Below, one piece after another: positions 33,197 through 43,445 of a DNA stretch of 64,000 nt. A model generated the notes under the pieces. The model was not told where the DNA came from, searched no databases, and saw only the letters and a program-made list of their open reading frames with translations. The position numbers were made by a program, and so were the translations under genes. Each line of letters begins with the position of its first letter. Position 1 is the first letter of the stretch. Source of the stretch: Schistocephalus solidus (lineage: Eukaryota > Platyhelminthes > Cestoda > Diphyllobothriidea > Diphyllobothriidae); the NCBI GenBank assembly GCA_017591395.1, contig WEDG01003298.1:74501-138500 (forward strand). Direction: 5' to 3'.

Positions 33197-34090
33197 TTAC
33201 TGCAAGTTGTCGTGGAGACGCATGTGACCTAATTGGCCCATGTGGTGTGTGAAAGTGCAGGAGCAGTGAGGGCAGTTGAGGTGGGCCAGCCGACTGTGTT
33301 AGAGCTCCAGGTACTGGTTCGCCAGTCCTTGTGCGACGGATTCTCAAGTGACTGATCAGGCCGATGCGTAAGGTGAAGTTACGGGCACAGTGTGGGCAGG
33401 AGAAATGGGGAGGGCTTGAGTGGTTGTTGTCCGTGGTAGTGTTGGTGGCAGTGAAGGTGGGAATGAAAGGACCGGTGGGTGTGCCTGGAGTATCAATACT
33501 GTCGACATTGCGGTGAATTCCGCTGTCATGGATGCGCCTGTGACCGAATAAGCCAATGCGGTGAGTGAATGCGCGAGGCCAGTGGATGCGGCAATCTGTG
33601 CGGTGGGTTGATGCTTCAGGCACTGGTTCGTCGGTCTCTGTTTAATGGATTCACAAGTGACCGACCAGGCCGATTCGTTGGGCGGAATGTGCGGTCGCAA
33701 TGCGTACAGATTAGGATCGAATCCCCATCTCTGGTGGTAACGACGGCGGTGGGGTTGGTGGTGGTTGTGATGGTGGAGCAATCAGGTGGTGGGAGTGGGG
33801 GAATTTTTGTCCCTGCTGACTATCGGGCGCTCCGAAGGAAAGTTGGCAGAAGTTGACGCAGAATTCGATGTTTTCGGATTGCTGTTGCATTGCGTCCAAA
33901 GGAGTTCGACCAGGCCTTTTCTCGCGCGGAAGGAACATTGACAGTGCGGGCATGTAGGAAGGGCCTGGGTGTTCGCGGTGGAGATCCGGGGCACTTGTGA
34001 CTTGCGTGCCACCGTTTTGGCCTTGGCGGCTGCGATCCACTTGGCTTCATCGATTGGCGCTCCTGTCTTCACTGTCCTACTCAAGGCTGG
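33197..34090 (-). pseudogene. LINE-1 copy B C-terminal C2H2 zinc-finger tract
   Basis: Downstream of the RT the minus strand encodes at least four finger-like units: TCPHCQCSFRARKGLVELL (last His missing), DCRIHWPRAFTHRIGLFGHR (ending RRIH), FSCPHCARNFTLRIGLISHL (ending RIRR, final His lost), and a frameshifted last unit ending MRLHDNLQ before the stop. The recurring core is C-P-H-C-x(3)-F-x-x-R-x-G-L-x-x-H-x-R-x-H, a C2H2 pattern. The fingers are separated by long Ser/Thr/Pro linkers. A role in RNA or DNA binding for the element is inferred. Confidence 0.75.
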
Positions 34091-34233
34091 TCGGTTCTGG
34101 GCGAGGACCTCCGAGTTAGCCGGGTTGATCTGCAGTTGTTTATGAGATTTCTTCAGTGTCCTTGTAGCGTCGTTTTTGACCTATCTGTCGGCGAGCACGC
34201 GTAGCAAAATCTCCGTAGAAAAGTCGTTTGGAT

Positions 34234-35880
34234 GGTCACTCGTCGTCCATTCTCAACAGGTGGCCACTCCATGGCAGTTGCACTTGCCTCAGCATGGCTT
34301 GGATGCTGAGGATTCCGGTCCACTCCAGGACTTCCATGTCCGGGATCCTGTCTTGCCGTCTCAGCTTCAGTATTCTGCGGAGGCAGCTGAGATGGAGGTG
34401 ATTACACTTCCTGGCCTGGTTCGAAGAGACGGTCCAGGTCTCCGCTCCGTAAAGGAGTGTCATCAAGACGACGGCCTTGTACATCTTCAGTTTGGTGTTC
34501 AGGTAAATACCGTGGCGATTCCACACGGAGGCTTGCAGTCGGCCGAAAGCCTGACTGGATTTGGAGATCCGTTGGGCAACCTCGTCATTGATTCTCGTGT
34601 TGTGTGACAGCGTGCTTCCCAGATAAGAAAAGGTTTCCACGTATTTGAGTTGAGCGCCGTTGACATTGATTCGGGGAATATTGTATTCCGCGCTGGGAGG
34701 CGGCTGGCGCATGACAACCGTTTTGGCTGTACTGATTGTTTATCCAAAATTGGCACAGCCTGCGGTGAGGAGGTCCATGCTCCTTTGCATGTCCTCCTTC
34801 GTCACAATGTTAAGGGCGCAGTCGTCCGCGAAGAGCAAGTCATGGACTGTAGTCGTAGATACGCGCGCTCGGGCCTGCATACGCCGACTGTTGAGGTGCC
34901 CGTCATTTCTGTAGGCGATGCGGATACCAGGCTGCTCATCACGGTAGGCGTCCATCAGCATAGCCGAGAACATGAGACTGAAGAGGGTGGGGGCCAGTAC
35001 GCAGCCCTGCTTCACTCCGTTGGTCACTGCGAATGCTTCGGATACCGTCCCGTTGTCAGTGACGCGCGCCGTCATCCCGTCATGAAGCTGACGCACCATG
35101 TGCGTGAACCGCTCAGGACAACCAAATTTCTGCATGACTTTCCACAGTCCGTCACGATTCACCATGTCAAAGGCTTTCGTTAGATCCACGAAGGTAGTGT
35201 TGAGGTGGGTTCGCATCTCCTGGCACTTATCTTATAGCTGGCGGGCGGCGAAGACCATGTCGGTTGTTCCGCGGTGTCGTCGGAAGCCACATTGGCTTTC
35301 CGGGAGCAGTCCCTGCTCTAGGTAACTGTTTAGACGATTGAGAAAGATACGGGCGAAATCTTCCCGGCGATTTTGAGCAACGAGATGCCTCTGTGGTTAT
35401 CACAGAGTTGCCGGGTCCCATTCCACTTGAAGAGATGGTCGAGTTTTTGAAATCCTGAGGAACTTTTCCTTGGCGCCACATTTCCTGGAAGAGTGTTGTC
35501 AGTTCTGTAATCAGCCAGGGCCCGTCTTGCTTGTAGAATTCCGGTGGGATTGCGTCGGATCCCGGTGCTTTTTCGGTGGAAATCTGCTGCACGGCCCGGA
35601 TGGTTTCTGGTAGGGAAGGCGGCAGGTCCAGGTCATTGTTCATGTCCAATTGAGAGTCGTTCAATGGCAGCATTGGAGATGGCTGATGAGCAATTAAGGA
35701 CTCTTCTGAAGTGCTCGGCCCAGCGCTTCAGAACTTGGGATTTCTCTATCAGCAGTGTTGTGCTTTCAGAGCTGAACAGCGGGCGATTCCCTTGATGCAG
35801 GGGCCGTAGATGGCTTTGAAGCCGTTTTTCATTTAATTACGGTCTGCATAGCCCTGGATTTTCTCAGCCTTTCTTACCCA
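34234..35880 (-). pseudogene. LINE-1 copy B reverse transcriptase
   Basis: Blocks in order: [14 protein letters not shown] pre-[14 protein letters not shown] then [15 protein letters not shown] (about 35620-35540); [16 protein letters not shown] after a frameshift; [18 protein letters not shown] (motif A, 35190-35130); GVKQGCVLAPTLFSLMF (motif B); and LLFADDCAL with the catalytic FADD at 34821-34832. The thumb follows ([36 protein letters not shown]) down to [13 protein letters not shown] and a TGA at 34234. One stop lies just after ANFG. The polymerase core from motif A to the thumb is almost intact. Confidence 0.85.
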
Positions 35881-36124
35881 TGCAGACGTCGTGCTTCTCC
35901 CACAGCCGTTGCCGTACAAGGCGGCGGCATCTGAAGAATTCTGCTTTGGTGGCGTCAGTCCGAATGTCCATGTGAACTATGTGTAGTGGATTCTCCTTCG
36001 CGAGTAAGTTTGCTGATGTCAGCGTCACTCTCGTCAAACCAGTCCTGGTGTTGACGGCGTGCGTGTCCGAGGACTTCGACGGCGGTGGACTGGATGACAT
36101 TTTGCAGTTGATACCATCATGTCT

Positions 36125-36400
36125 CCAAGGTGACTCAAGGCTGACTCATACATGACCTCGCTTAAGGCGCTGCGATGGCTCCCCACGGTCTTGCACGTTG
36201 GACGCCGCTCTCGCGGTTCCGGACGTGCCGTCGTCCGGCTGCCGAGTTCTTCCGACCTCTTCTTCGATAGTTCTGTACAGTATACACTATCCTCCAAACT
36301 GGCGTACCACTTCTTATACGGAACCGGGCCCGAAGGTCGCAGCAGCTAGGGTTTTCCTCATGACTCAAGCCGCCACGATACGTCATCTGGAAGAATCCTC
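36125..36400 (+). repeat. Repeat E copy 2
   Basis: Matches the reverse complement of 29320-29590 (CAAGGCTGACTCATACATGA, GTGCCGTCGTCCGGCTGCCG, GTTCTGTACAGTATACACTA, TCCTCCAAACTGGCGTACCA). It begins exactly where LINE-1 copy B is truncated, so the LINE probably inserted here or recombined with it. Confidence 0.6.
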
Positions 36401-38665
36401 GGAGCTGGAACTGGGGCAATGGTGACCCAGGTCCGGGAACTACATGGTGACCCTCCACCAATTCCCATACAGACGCCGTCCGGCGACCCACGACTCAAGT
36501 TTATGGACGATCAAGGAGCTACAGTCCAGGTACTCTAATAGGGCTTGTCGAAAGTGAATCGAGTCGCACGGAGCGATTTCCTGTCGAGCAATAAACGCAA
36601 CGCCAGGTAAAGAGGCAATTTCCTGCCAAACATCTCGGAGTGTAACTGTAGCACACTAATGACCAGACAGGACAGAGCAGGAGGTTTCACAATCTTGAGG
36701 GTTGGAAGATGCCTCGAGGGCGGAACACGCTTCTTCCTAACTGATGGTTGTGTGCTGAGCCACAATGCACGCTTCGAGATGGAATCGGACAACGGAACTA
36801 GGCTATAATTTTTGAGAAAGTGGAAGGTATCACCGAAGCAGGTGCACTGAACTGCTGACGTTCCGAAGAACGTGGCAGGCTCAGCACTGTCAAAGATTTG
36901 AAATGCAAAGTCGAAAAAAGGGCAACGTGCTTGCTGAGCTAGTCAGTCTTGGATTGATCGATTTTTTTTTCTTCTTTTAGCTGCCCCGACCTTTCGGTGG
37001 GTTTGCCAGCTGCGTGCAACGAGGCATGATCTCAGAGGTGTGTGCCTGAACATCTGAGGGGTTGTTCGGTCTGGCGGCTCTTTTTCTCCCCCTCGGCACG
37101 CCAATCGCACTTCTTTTCGATTGTGTGCATTTAGCGTTTCGATAATGGTGAGCTGACCAAGTTCTCCGCAAGTTCAAGTCTGTCCCAGTTAACTTTTCTT
37201 CGAATCACTACCACGGATCTCCCAACTTCACCAGTTTCCGACCATAATCGGTTGTGGGTTCAAAAGTGAGGCGACCACCTGTCAGAAAGGGCGCGTTGCA
37301 TTACCATCTGTGGGCGGAAGAGGGGCTGGCACTGACTTGCACGTGAAGTAGGGAGATCCGTGCAGCGTCGACCACATTTACCCTTTCTAGGCTAACGTAT
37401 TCCAATGGTGAGACACTATGCAAAGATTAAATGCGAGCCCGACAACGAGCCCCTACATATGCCAGTCACTTCATGGACATGAAACATACCACCATGGCAT
37501 CCTCATGGATACAGGAATGCCAAAGTAAACCCAAAAACAAAAACGAGAGTTGTGCCCCAATTCCCTTAAACTTCTCCTTAAGTTCCAACCATTACTATTT
37601 ACAAAATATGCAGATGCGTGTGTATATATGTATATGGACAAATGAATGAGATTAACTGACAGATGGATGAGGCAGGAAAGGCTAAGCGTTTCGGGTAGGA
37701 AGAGACGGAGGGGGGAGGAGGAGGAATTTCGCTTTGGTCCGACCACAACTGATGGGGTCGAGAGCCAGAGCTGGCACTCGCGGGGCGGGGAGACTGAGAT
37801 CTGACCGAAGAGCGGCGGAAGATGAGGATCTTCGTTGCAGCGAGTAAAATCAAGGTGGGTGTATAGGGGTGCAGCAGTTTTGCGCAATTTACACGGAATG
37901 TTTTCTCCCTTGGTGTCTGTCTGTCTGTAGCTTGAAAATATACCTCCAAGGGAATTTGGAGGTGGAGGGAGATACTGGGTAGCAGGAAGCCTAGCATTTA
38001 CACGAACACACGCACGCATTTGCAGCGAGAGCGCTCAAATGCAAAGAAGGGAACGGCCCTGGGTGGGGGGGGAGGGGGCAGAAACCGCGGCACCCACACG
38101 GAGCAAGTTGTGACGGCGATGAACGCAAAGTTACCTAGACCGGGGGTGGGGACTGCGGTGGAGAGAGCTTATCACAACCTCCACACATACGAATGCAGTG
38201 GGTAGAAAGGGGGACGCAGAGGCACTGAGAAATGCAGTAGGATGTGGAGACGCGAAGTACGAGGTTCCAGAGGAGCACGCGCATGGTAGCAGGGCTCGGC
38301 AGGACGCCTATGGAGCACGGTTGCGGGCGATGGATGAGAGGAACAAAGACCACCACAGGTTTTTATCGATGAAAGACGTAATTAATTGAATCGAGTCACA
38401 TCGGAAAGCTAAAGCACGGCCTAGAGGGAGGGTGGGAGAGCGCACGCGATGACAACCAACATCTTGGCCATTCCAGGCAAAATACGGAATTCGCTTATTT
38501 AGTCTAGTGAGCGCTTAGAGCAACCAGATCGCGCCGTGGAGGAATCGAGAGCGGGGATCCCCAAATGGTGTGTACGCACGCGCGCGTTTTTGTTTTTTAT
38601 GCGGTGCCTCCTTCTCATCCTCCTACCGGCAAGTGAGACGACTGCGACGGAAAGTCTGCTGCTGC
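36401..38665. other. 3' flank of the TSC22-like gene; no gene seen
   Basis: On the minus strand this follows the stop codon of the TSC22-like exon, so its right part may be 3' UTR. The plus strand is purine-rich with G runs near 38067 and 37707. No clear AATAAA-type signal was found on the minus strand. No shared repeats. Confidence 0.35.
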
Positions 38666-39464
38666 TCATTTCTCGGCTGGTGGCGCTGATGTTGGTGCAG
38701 GACTTGAAAGGGCACCCGCGACAACGGAAGTAGGCGTAATCAGGGCCGCATTACAATCGATAAACTGATTATGAACAGGGGATGAGGTTGTCGGAAGAGA
38801 TGGGTTAATGGCCTCCGCAGAAGATACGGGGAAGTGAATCTGGGCGGCGGCAGCAGCATTCGGAGACTGGGGGTAGGGCTGCTCGGGTACTTGTGGCAAT
38901 GACGGTGCACTGCTGAGCAGGTGGACCTGAGTTGGTTGGGGACATGAAGTTGCCGGAGGTAGGACCGAGGAGGCGAGAGAACTGCCAGGCAGGACCTGAG
39001 CGATAGGCGTTGGTGGATGCTGCTGCTGTTGCAGGGGAGACTGCGAGCGGGTCTGCAGGAGACCCAGGGAGGACGCCGATGAGGTCTGGGCACCGCCCAC
39101 GCCTCCTTGGCCAAGATTGACCAGCAGCTCCTAAAATCGAGGTCAGCTGATCATAGGGCTGCGGCTGAGCCGGCCGTGGTTGCTGCGGCTGCTGAACGAA
39201 CTGGGAGACCGATGGCGGAGCACTTCGAGCCTGGACGGCTGCCTGCAGCACTTGTTGAACCTCCAGCTGCACTCGCGTGTTGAATCGCTCCCACAGGTCA
39301 ACAGGAATGTAGCCCTGCAGCTCTTGGAATGCGCGCTGGTAGCACTGTAGACTTAAGTTCTCGTAGATGAGGTTTTGTTGTTGGGCACGAAGGTCAACGT
39401 TCTCCGAGATCAGATGGAGCAGCTCATTTCGGAAGGTGTTCACGATGGCGAAGCCAATAACGTC
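38666..39464 (-). CDS. TSC22/Bunched-like protein, terminal exon (TSC-box zipper and Q/P-rich tail)
   Basis: TSC22-domain proteins are leucine-zipper transcription regulators acting in growth and TGF-beta-type signalling. The exon follows an acceptor (CTTTTTCTTCCATAG at 39479-39465) and opens in phase 0 with DVIGFAIVNTFRNELLHL. Next come a zipper with Leu at heptad spacing and the ENxxL end (NLIYENLSL), matching the TSC-box pattern R-x-E-x3-L-x6-L-x6-L-x2-E-N-x2-L. The tail is Gln/Pro/Ser-rich (QFVQQPQQPRPAQPQP, then QQQQ and AAAAA runs) and ends PTSAPPAEK, TGA at 38666. A one-base frame break near 39125 separates the two tail halves (assembly error or real). Family call by motif only. Confidence 0.6.
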
Positions 39465-39479
39465 CTATGGAAGAAAAAG

Positions 39480-39964
39480 CGTAAGACACATGAGGGCTTT
39501 CGGGTGTCAATGCGATCACAAAGTAGCTTACAAAAATGGCGGTGCAGAGTACAACAAATTGAGATAAGCCATTTTGGGACCATAAAAACGTCAGACACTT
39601 TCCTTGTTCGTCTAAACCTTTTCGAAAATATGTTATTTTTTCCTGCTTCGAAGAAACGCGATATGGCACCATTATACAAATTTGAGCTTAAATCAACGTT
39701 AACTTTTATTTGAATAATTTCATATGCTAATGAGTGCCCCAGATCAAGTTTTGTGCACCTGCGCGTGAGGGCAGTAACCTAACAAGGAAGCGTTTACGAA
39801 AAACATTAACCTAATTGGAACTCAAGTTTTTGTTTGCCCAACTGCGGCGAAGCAAGATGTGAACAAGCATAGACGCTCCTAGCATTTTAAAAATTCTAGG
39901 CTTGATATGATTTTATGCCCTACAAACCATCCTTTGTTATAACGTACCGATATTTGCAGAATAA
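39480..39964. other. Unassigned intronic sequence
   Basis: Overlapping open frames occur on both strands at 39424-39713, but none has a recognisable domain. No repeats seen. Confidence 0.3.
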
Positions 39965-40335
39965 CATGACCGACAAAGACAAGGGAGATTGGAATGACCA
40001 TTTCTGGCTTCTTAGCCGTCAGCAGCCAGCCATATTCAACCCCAGGTGTTGCGGCACCCGAGGCTCATATTCGCAACTTGTTGGATGGAAGTCCGACGCT
40101 CTACCAATTCCCATCCAACAGGTCGCGAGTTCGAGCCTAGGGGTTGAGCATGGGGTTGAGCATGACTGGCTGATGACGGCTCGTAAGACAGAAATGGTCC
40201 CACCAGTTTCCATCCTCTTTGTTCGTAAGGTCATTATGTCTATATCACTAGCCGCTGTACGTCTACTGGCGGGGCTGGAGAGTGAGCCCCAAGGCACAAC
40301 GGGACGACTGAGTCCCGTGACCGATCGGTGAGCGC
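39965..40335. repeat. SINE-2 foldback: two units sharing one centre
   Basis: The left half (minus sense) reads CGACAAAGACAAGGGAGATT, CATTTCTGGCTTCTTAGCCG and GACGCTCTACCAATTCCC. The right half (plus sense) reads CAACAGGTCGCGAGTTCGAG (B-box region), GACTGGCTGATGACGGCTCG, GGCGGGGCTGGAGAGTGAGC and CGATCGGTGAGCGCC. The arms are inverted copies meeting at about 40115. GGGGTTGAGCAT is duplicated in the right arm. Confidence 0.7.
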
Positions 40336-41339
40336 CCATCTACCATTGTTACTACAAGTTTCGCTAGAGGCGAGTGCAACTGACTTACGATCACCAGACA
40401 TAAGTTATGATGAAGCACATACACATACATGACAAGCATCACGCTATGAATTTCGCTGCATCCCTATCACGCCAGTAGAAAAAGCCCAGCTCAGCAATCT
40501 CATCGTGAAACAAGGAAGAAAATTAAAGGGCATCCTTCAAACTCCACAAACCAGGTGGACGCTGTTTCGTAAAATGCGGCCGTAGACACAGAGTTTGGGA
40601 GGGGAGAAGGACGGTGAACATAAATAGGCTGAAGCTATGCAGCAAACTACCTAGGCTACCCAGTCTAAGCGGTGAAATTCTCGAGTCGGTACAGCGAATA
40701 GATGCACCCAACCGAAAGTCTGAATCGAGGCACACGCAAACATTACGATAGCTCGCAGTCCCATCCATGACTCAGCTCGTCAAGACCGTTCGGCCACAGT
40801 TGGACTTTGAACTCAGTCCCCCCCCCACCACCCCTTCCACGCAGCCCGGTATCAGCCCCCCAGGCGACGGTGCTAGAGAAGAGCAAACAGTATCACCCAA
40901 CCATGCCTACTACACCGATCCCTCCGCCCGCATCGCAAGCATAGGCCGTAGAAAATGAGGGAAGTCGATACTTGAAAAGACCAAAGCGACAAAATCCGAC
41001 GCAAGGGTGGCAGCATTGTGTGCGAACAATAGTGGATCTAACAAAACACGAGTGTCGGTTCAGGGGTAGGAGAGAACCTCCCCCAAATGCACCACAGAAA
41101 TCTAACTGTGACACCCGGAACAACCACAAACGCCCTCCCATTTACATGTATATTGCGTAGAAAAAAATAGAGGCAAACAGTGAGTAGTCTAGATGTAATT
41201 GGGGCGTAATACTGTCAGGGGCGAAGAACGGAGTCAGCCGTATCCCATGCTGTAAGGAGGATGGATTGGTGACCGCCATTCTTAAATGATCGAAATGACT
41301 TTTGCATTAGACGGGGAAGAACACTCCGGCAAGACACGG
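40336..41339. other. Unassigned intronic sequence
   Basis: A plus-strand Pro-rich open frame (40767-40958) contains a C run (CCCCCCCC) and no domain. Nothing else seen. Confidence 0.3.
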
Positions 41340-41760
41340 GAATAGGCACCCGACGACGGTAGATTATGCAAGCTCTTTAGGCACTACTAAACCCCGGGTT
41401 CGTGTAAAACGAGAATGGTGGCAAAAGGGGTCTTATAGGTGCGGCATCACCGCGGATAAGCAGCGAAATATGTACAAGAAAACAGAAAACTTAAATAAAT
41501 TTTTCCCAAGGTTAGTCTCCTAGGCCTATATGAAGCAACAAAATTAAGCGTGATAGTATAAAAAATAAGGAAAAAAAATAAATTATCAATAAACATATTA
41601 TGTATTAGAATAACAAACATCGCAATAAAACAACGTTGTGAATGTTGTTATACGTATGCAGTTGTTAGCCTACAGACAGTTACTTCTTGTAGCCATGAGA
41701 TAATAAACCAAACCAGGCCTCCTAAACACATCCTCGCGCAAAACTGTGTTCGGATTTGTA
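41340..41760. repeat. Family H, uninterrupted copy
   Basis: Aligns with 53378-53990: CTAAACCCCGGGTTCGTGTA, ACGAGAATGGTGGCAAAAGG, CACCGCGGATAAGCAGCG, AATAAAACAACGTTGTGAAT and GTTACTTCTTGTAGCCATGA. The first 80 bp also resemble the left part of family G (AAACCCCGGGCTCGTCTAAT), so G and H appear related. No TIR was established for H. Confidence 0.6.
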
Positions 41761-43224
41761 TGAGTACTTAAGCGTACATTTATACTAAAGAAAAGTGCAT
41801 TTTCCGTTCATGTTATTGAATAAAAACAGACAGGATTAGGGTGAAATCGGAGGTTGCCGGAAATCCAAGAAATTTCCTATGCTAATCTATATCACTGAAC
41901 AAAAGAGGTTCTGTTTGTGCGTAGTGCTATAAAAGATGATTAATATAAGTAGGAAGGGTTTCAAATAAATCCCTTCTGGAACCAGATAATTTGAGCTCGA
42001 ATCAATGAAAATCAAGTAAAGACAACTGTAAGAAATCCCATTGCTTTCAAGAAACAAGGAATGAATCCAGCTTTTAAAAATATTTTGTGCAATTTGCTGG
42101 CGTATTTTGCTGCAAAACGCAGGAATAAACTTTTTCACCATTATTTTTGTTTTATTACGGTGAAAATGAGGACTATTAACTAAGCATGTACAAGTTATTG
42201 TGCAGATGGATTAAATAATCATCCATATTAAATGGGAAATATGCGATATGTTTTTGTTTAATATGATTTCTCCTTATACGGAAGTAAGAAAGGCAATGGA
42301 CAGAAAATAGGCAGAGTTTGCAAAATCTTAATATATATTCAGATACTCTGTTGCGTAATAATAGTCTTACAATGGGACATTAAAATAAACAAGTGGCACA
42401 ATCTGGCCAAAATAAAACGAAAAGTGATTTCGTTCATTTCCAGCAAAAATGTATAAAATTTGTTAAGGAAGTCATAAAACCGATAAAACTTCCACAGTTC
42501 ACCTTGACTTGAGCTCTGGAAAAGTTAAAGTCCGCATATATTTGTTAGCGAATTACCTAATTAATGCACATTTTAAACGGGTAACTTAGTGTAGCACGTT
42601 TTTTAAATTGATCGCACACATACTAATTGTCGCTTTTTGTTGAGGACTTTCATTTTCTTGGCAGAGTTTTCATGTTTTAGTGAAGCTACAAATATGACAC
42701 AAACGGCAGAAACGGTAGAGGAATATCCAACAGCTTACAACTTCGGTAAATCCTTTTAAAAATTATCTCATTTTGAAGATTTTGATAAACACCGAACAGG
42801 ATCCAAATTTATTGCTAATAGATTGAAAACTGAAAATCTCGAAATATTCACCGGTTTTTCAAGGACGATCTGAAACTAATTGAAATCCAATACCAGAAAT
42901 ATCATTAAAGAAATTCGACGAAAGATTAGTTCTCTTAATATCCACAGAACGGTATGCTTACGCTATCGCCTGAAAATTTCATTTAAACTCGTTCGTCGAA
43001 TTAACAAGGATTTTTCAAGTTTTCAGAAGTTGCATTTTTTTCAAAAATAAGTATTCTCAAAAAAATAATAATACTTTTCAAATTTCCTTTAAGTTTTCGA
43101 TTCTCTTAAAGTTTTAAATTAATATTTCAAAGCTTTGGTACATGAGTTGATGCCAGTTTGCGAGTGAGTATCAATATTTCGTAAATTTCAGTAGGTACAG
43201 TGGTTCGCTATGTAGATTAAACTC
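41761..43224. other. AT-rich unassigned sequence
   Basis: Very AT-rich. Open frames here (such as 41887-42141, minus) look like composition effects. No shared repeats. Confidence 0.35.
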
Positions 43225-43445
43225 AGGGGGTTTAGGAAACTTATCCTTACCAGTCACCCTCCCGTAATACGAGTGGCCTTTCCAGGGAGATTAGGCTAAG
43301 GCTTAAGTTTACAATGAAGGTTTGGATTAAAGTTCGGGTAAGGTTTGACGGTAAGGTTAGAACCCAGGAATAGGTAACCCTCATAGAATTCAGCAGAAGC
43401 CCACCTCTGTTCCTGGGGAGGGCGGGGGGGGGGAGTGCAAGGAGG
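43225..43445. repeat. Family D inverted-repeat element
   Basis: Right arm: GGAATAGGTAACCCTCATAG, AATTCAGCAGAAGCCCACC and a terminal G run GGGCGGGGGGGGGG. Left arm weak: CACCCTCCCGTAATACGAG. Core: GGCTAAGGCTTAAG, GGTAAGGTTTGACGGTAAGG. Confidence 0.6.

Larger units (their letters stand above)
33197..36124 (-). mobile_element. LINE-1 copy B: 5'-truncated, RT plus C-terminal C2H2 fingers
   Basis: Read on the minus strand, the copy starts abruptly at 36124 in the region after the endonuclease, continues through the RT (35880-34230), a basic spacer and a zinc-finger tract, and ends at a TAA at 33197-33199. It is the only copy here with the complete 3' coding end. Stops and frameshifts occur (for example the TAA near 34740 and shifts near 34090 and 33620), so it is inactive. 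5' truncation is the normal result of target-primed reverse transcription. Its 5' edge abuts repeat E and its 3' edge repeat C. Confidence 0.85.
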
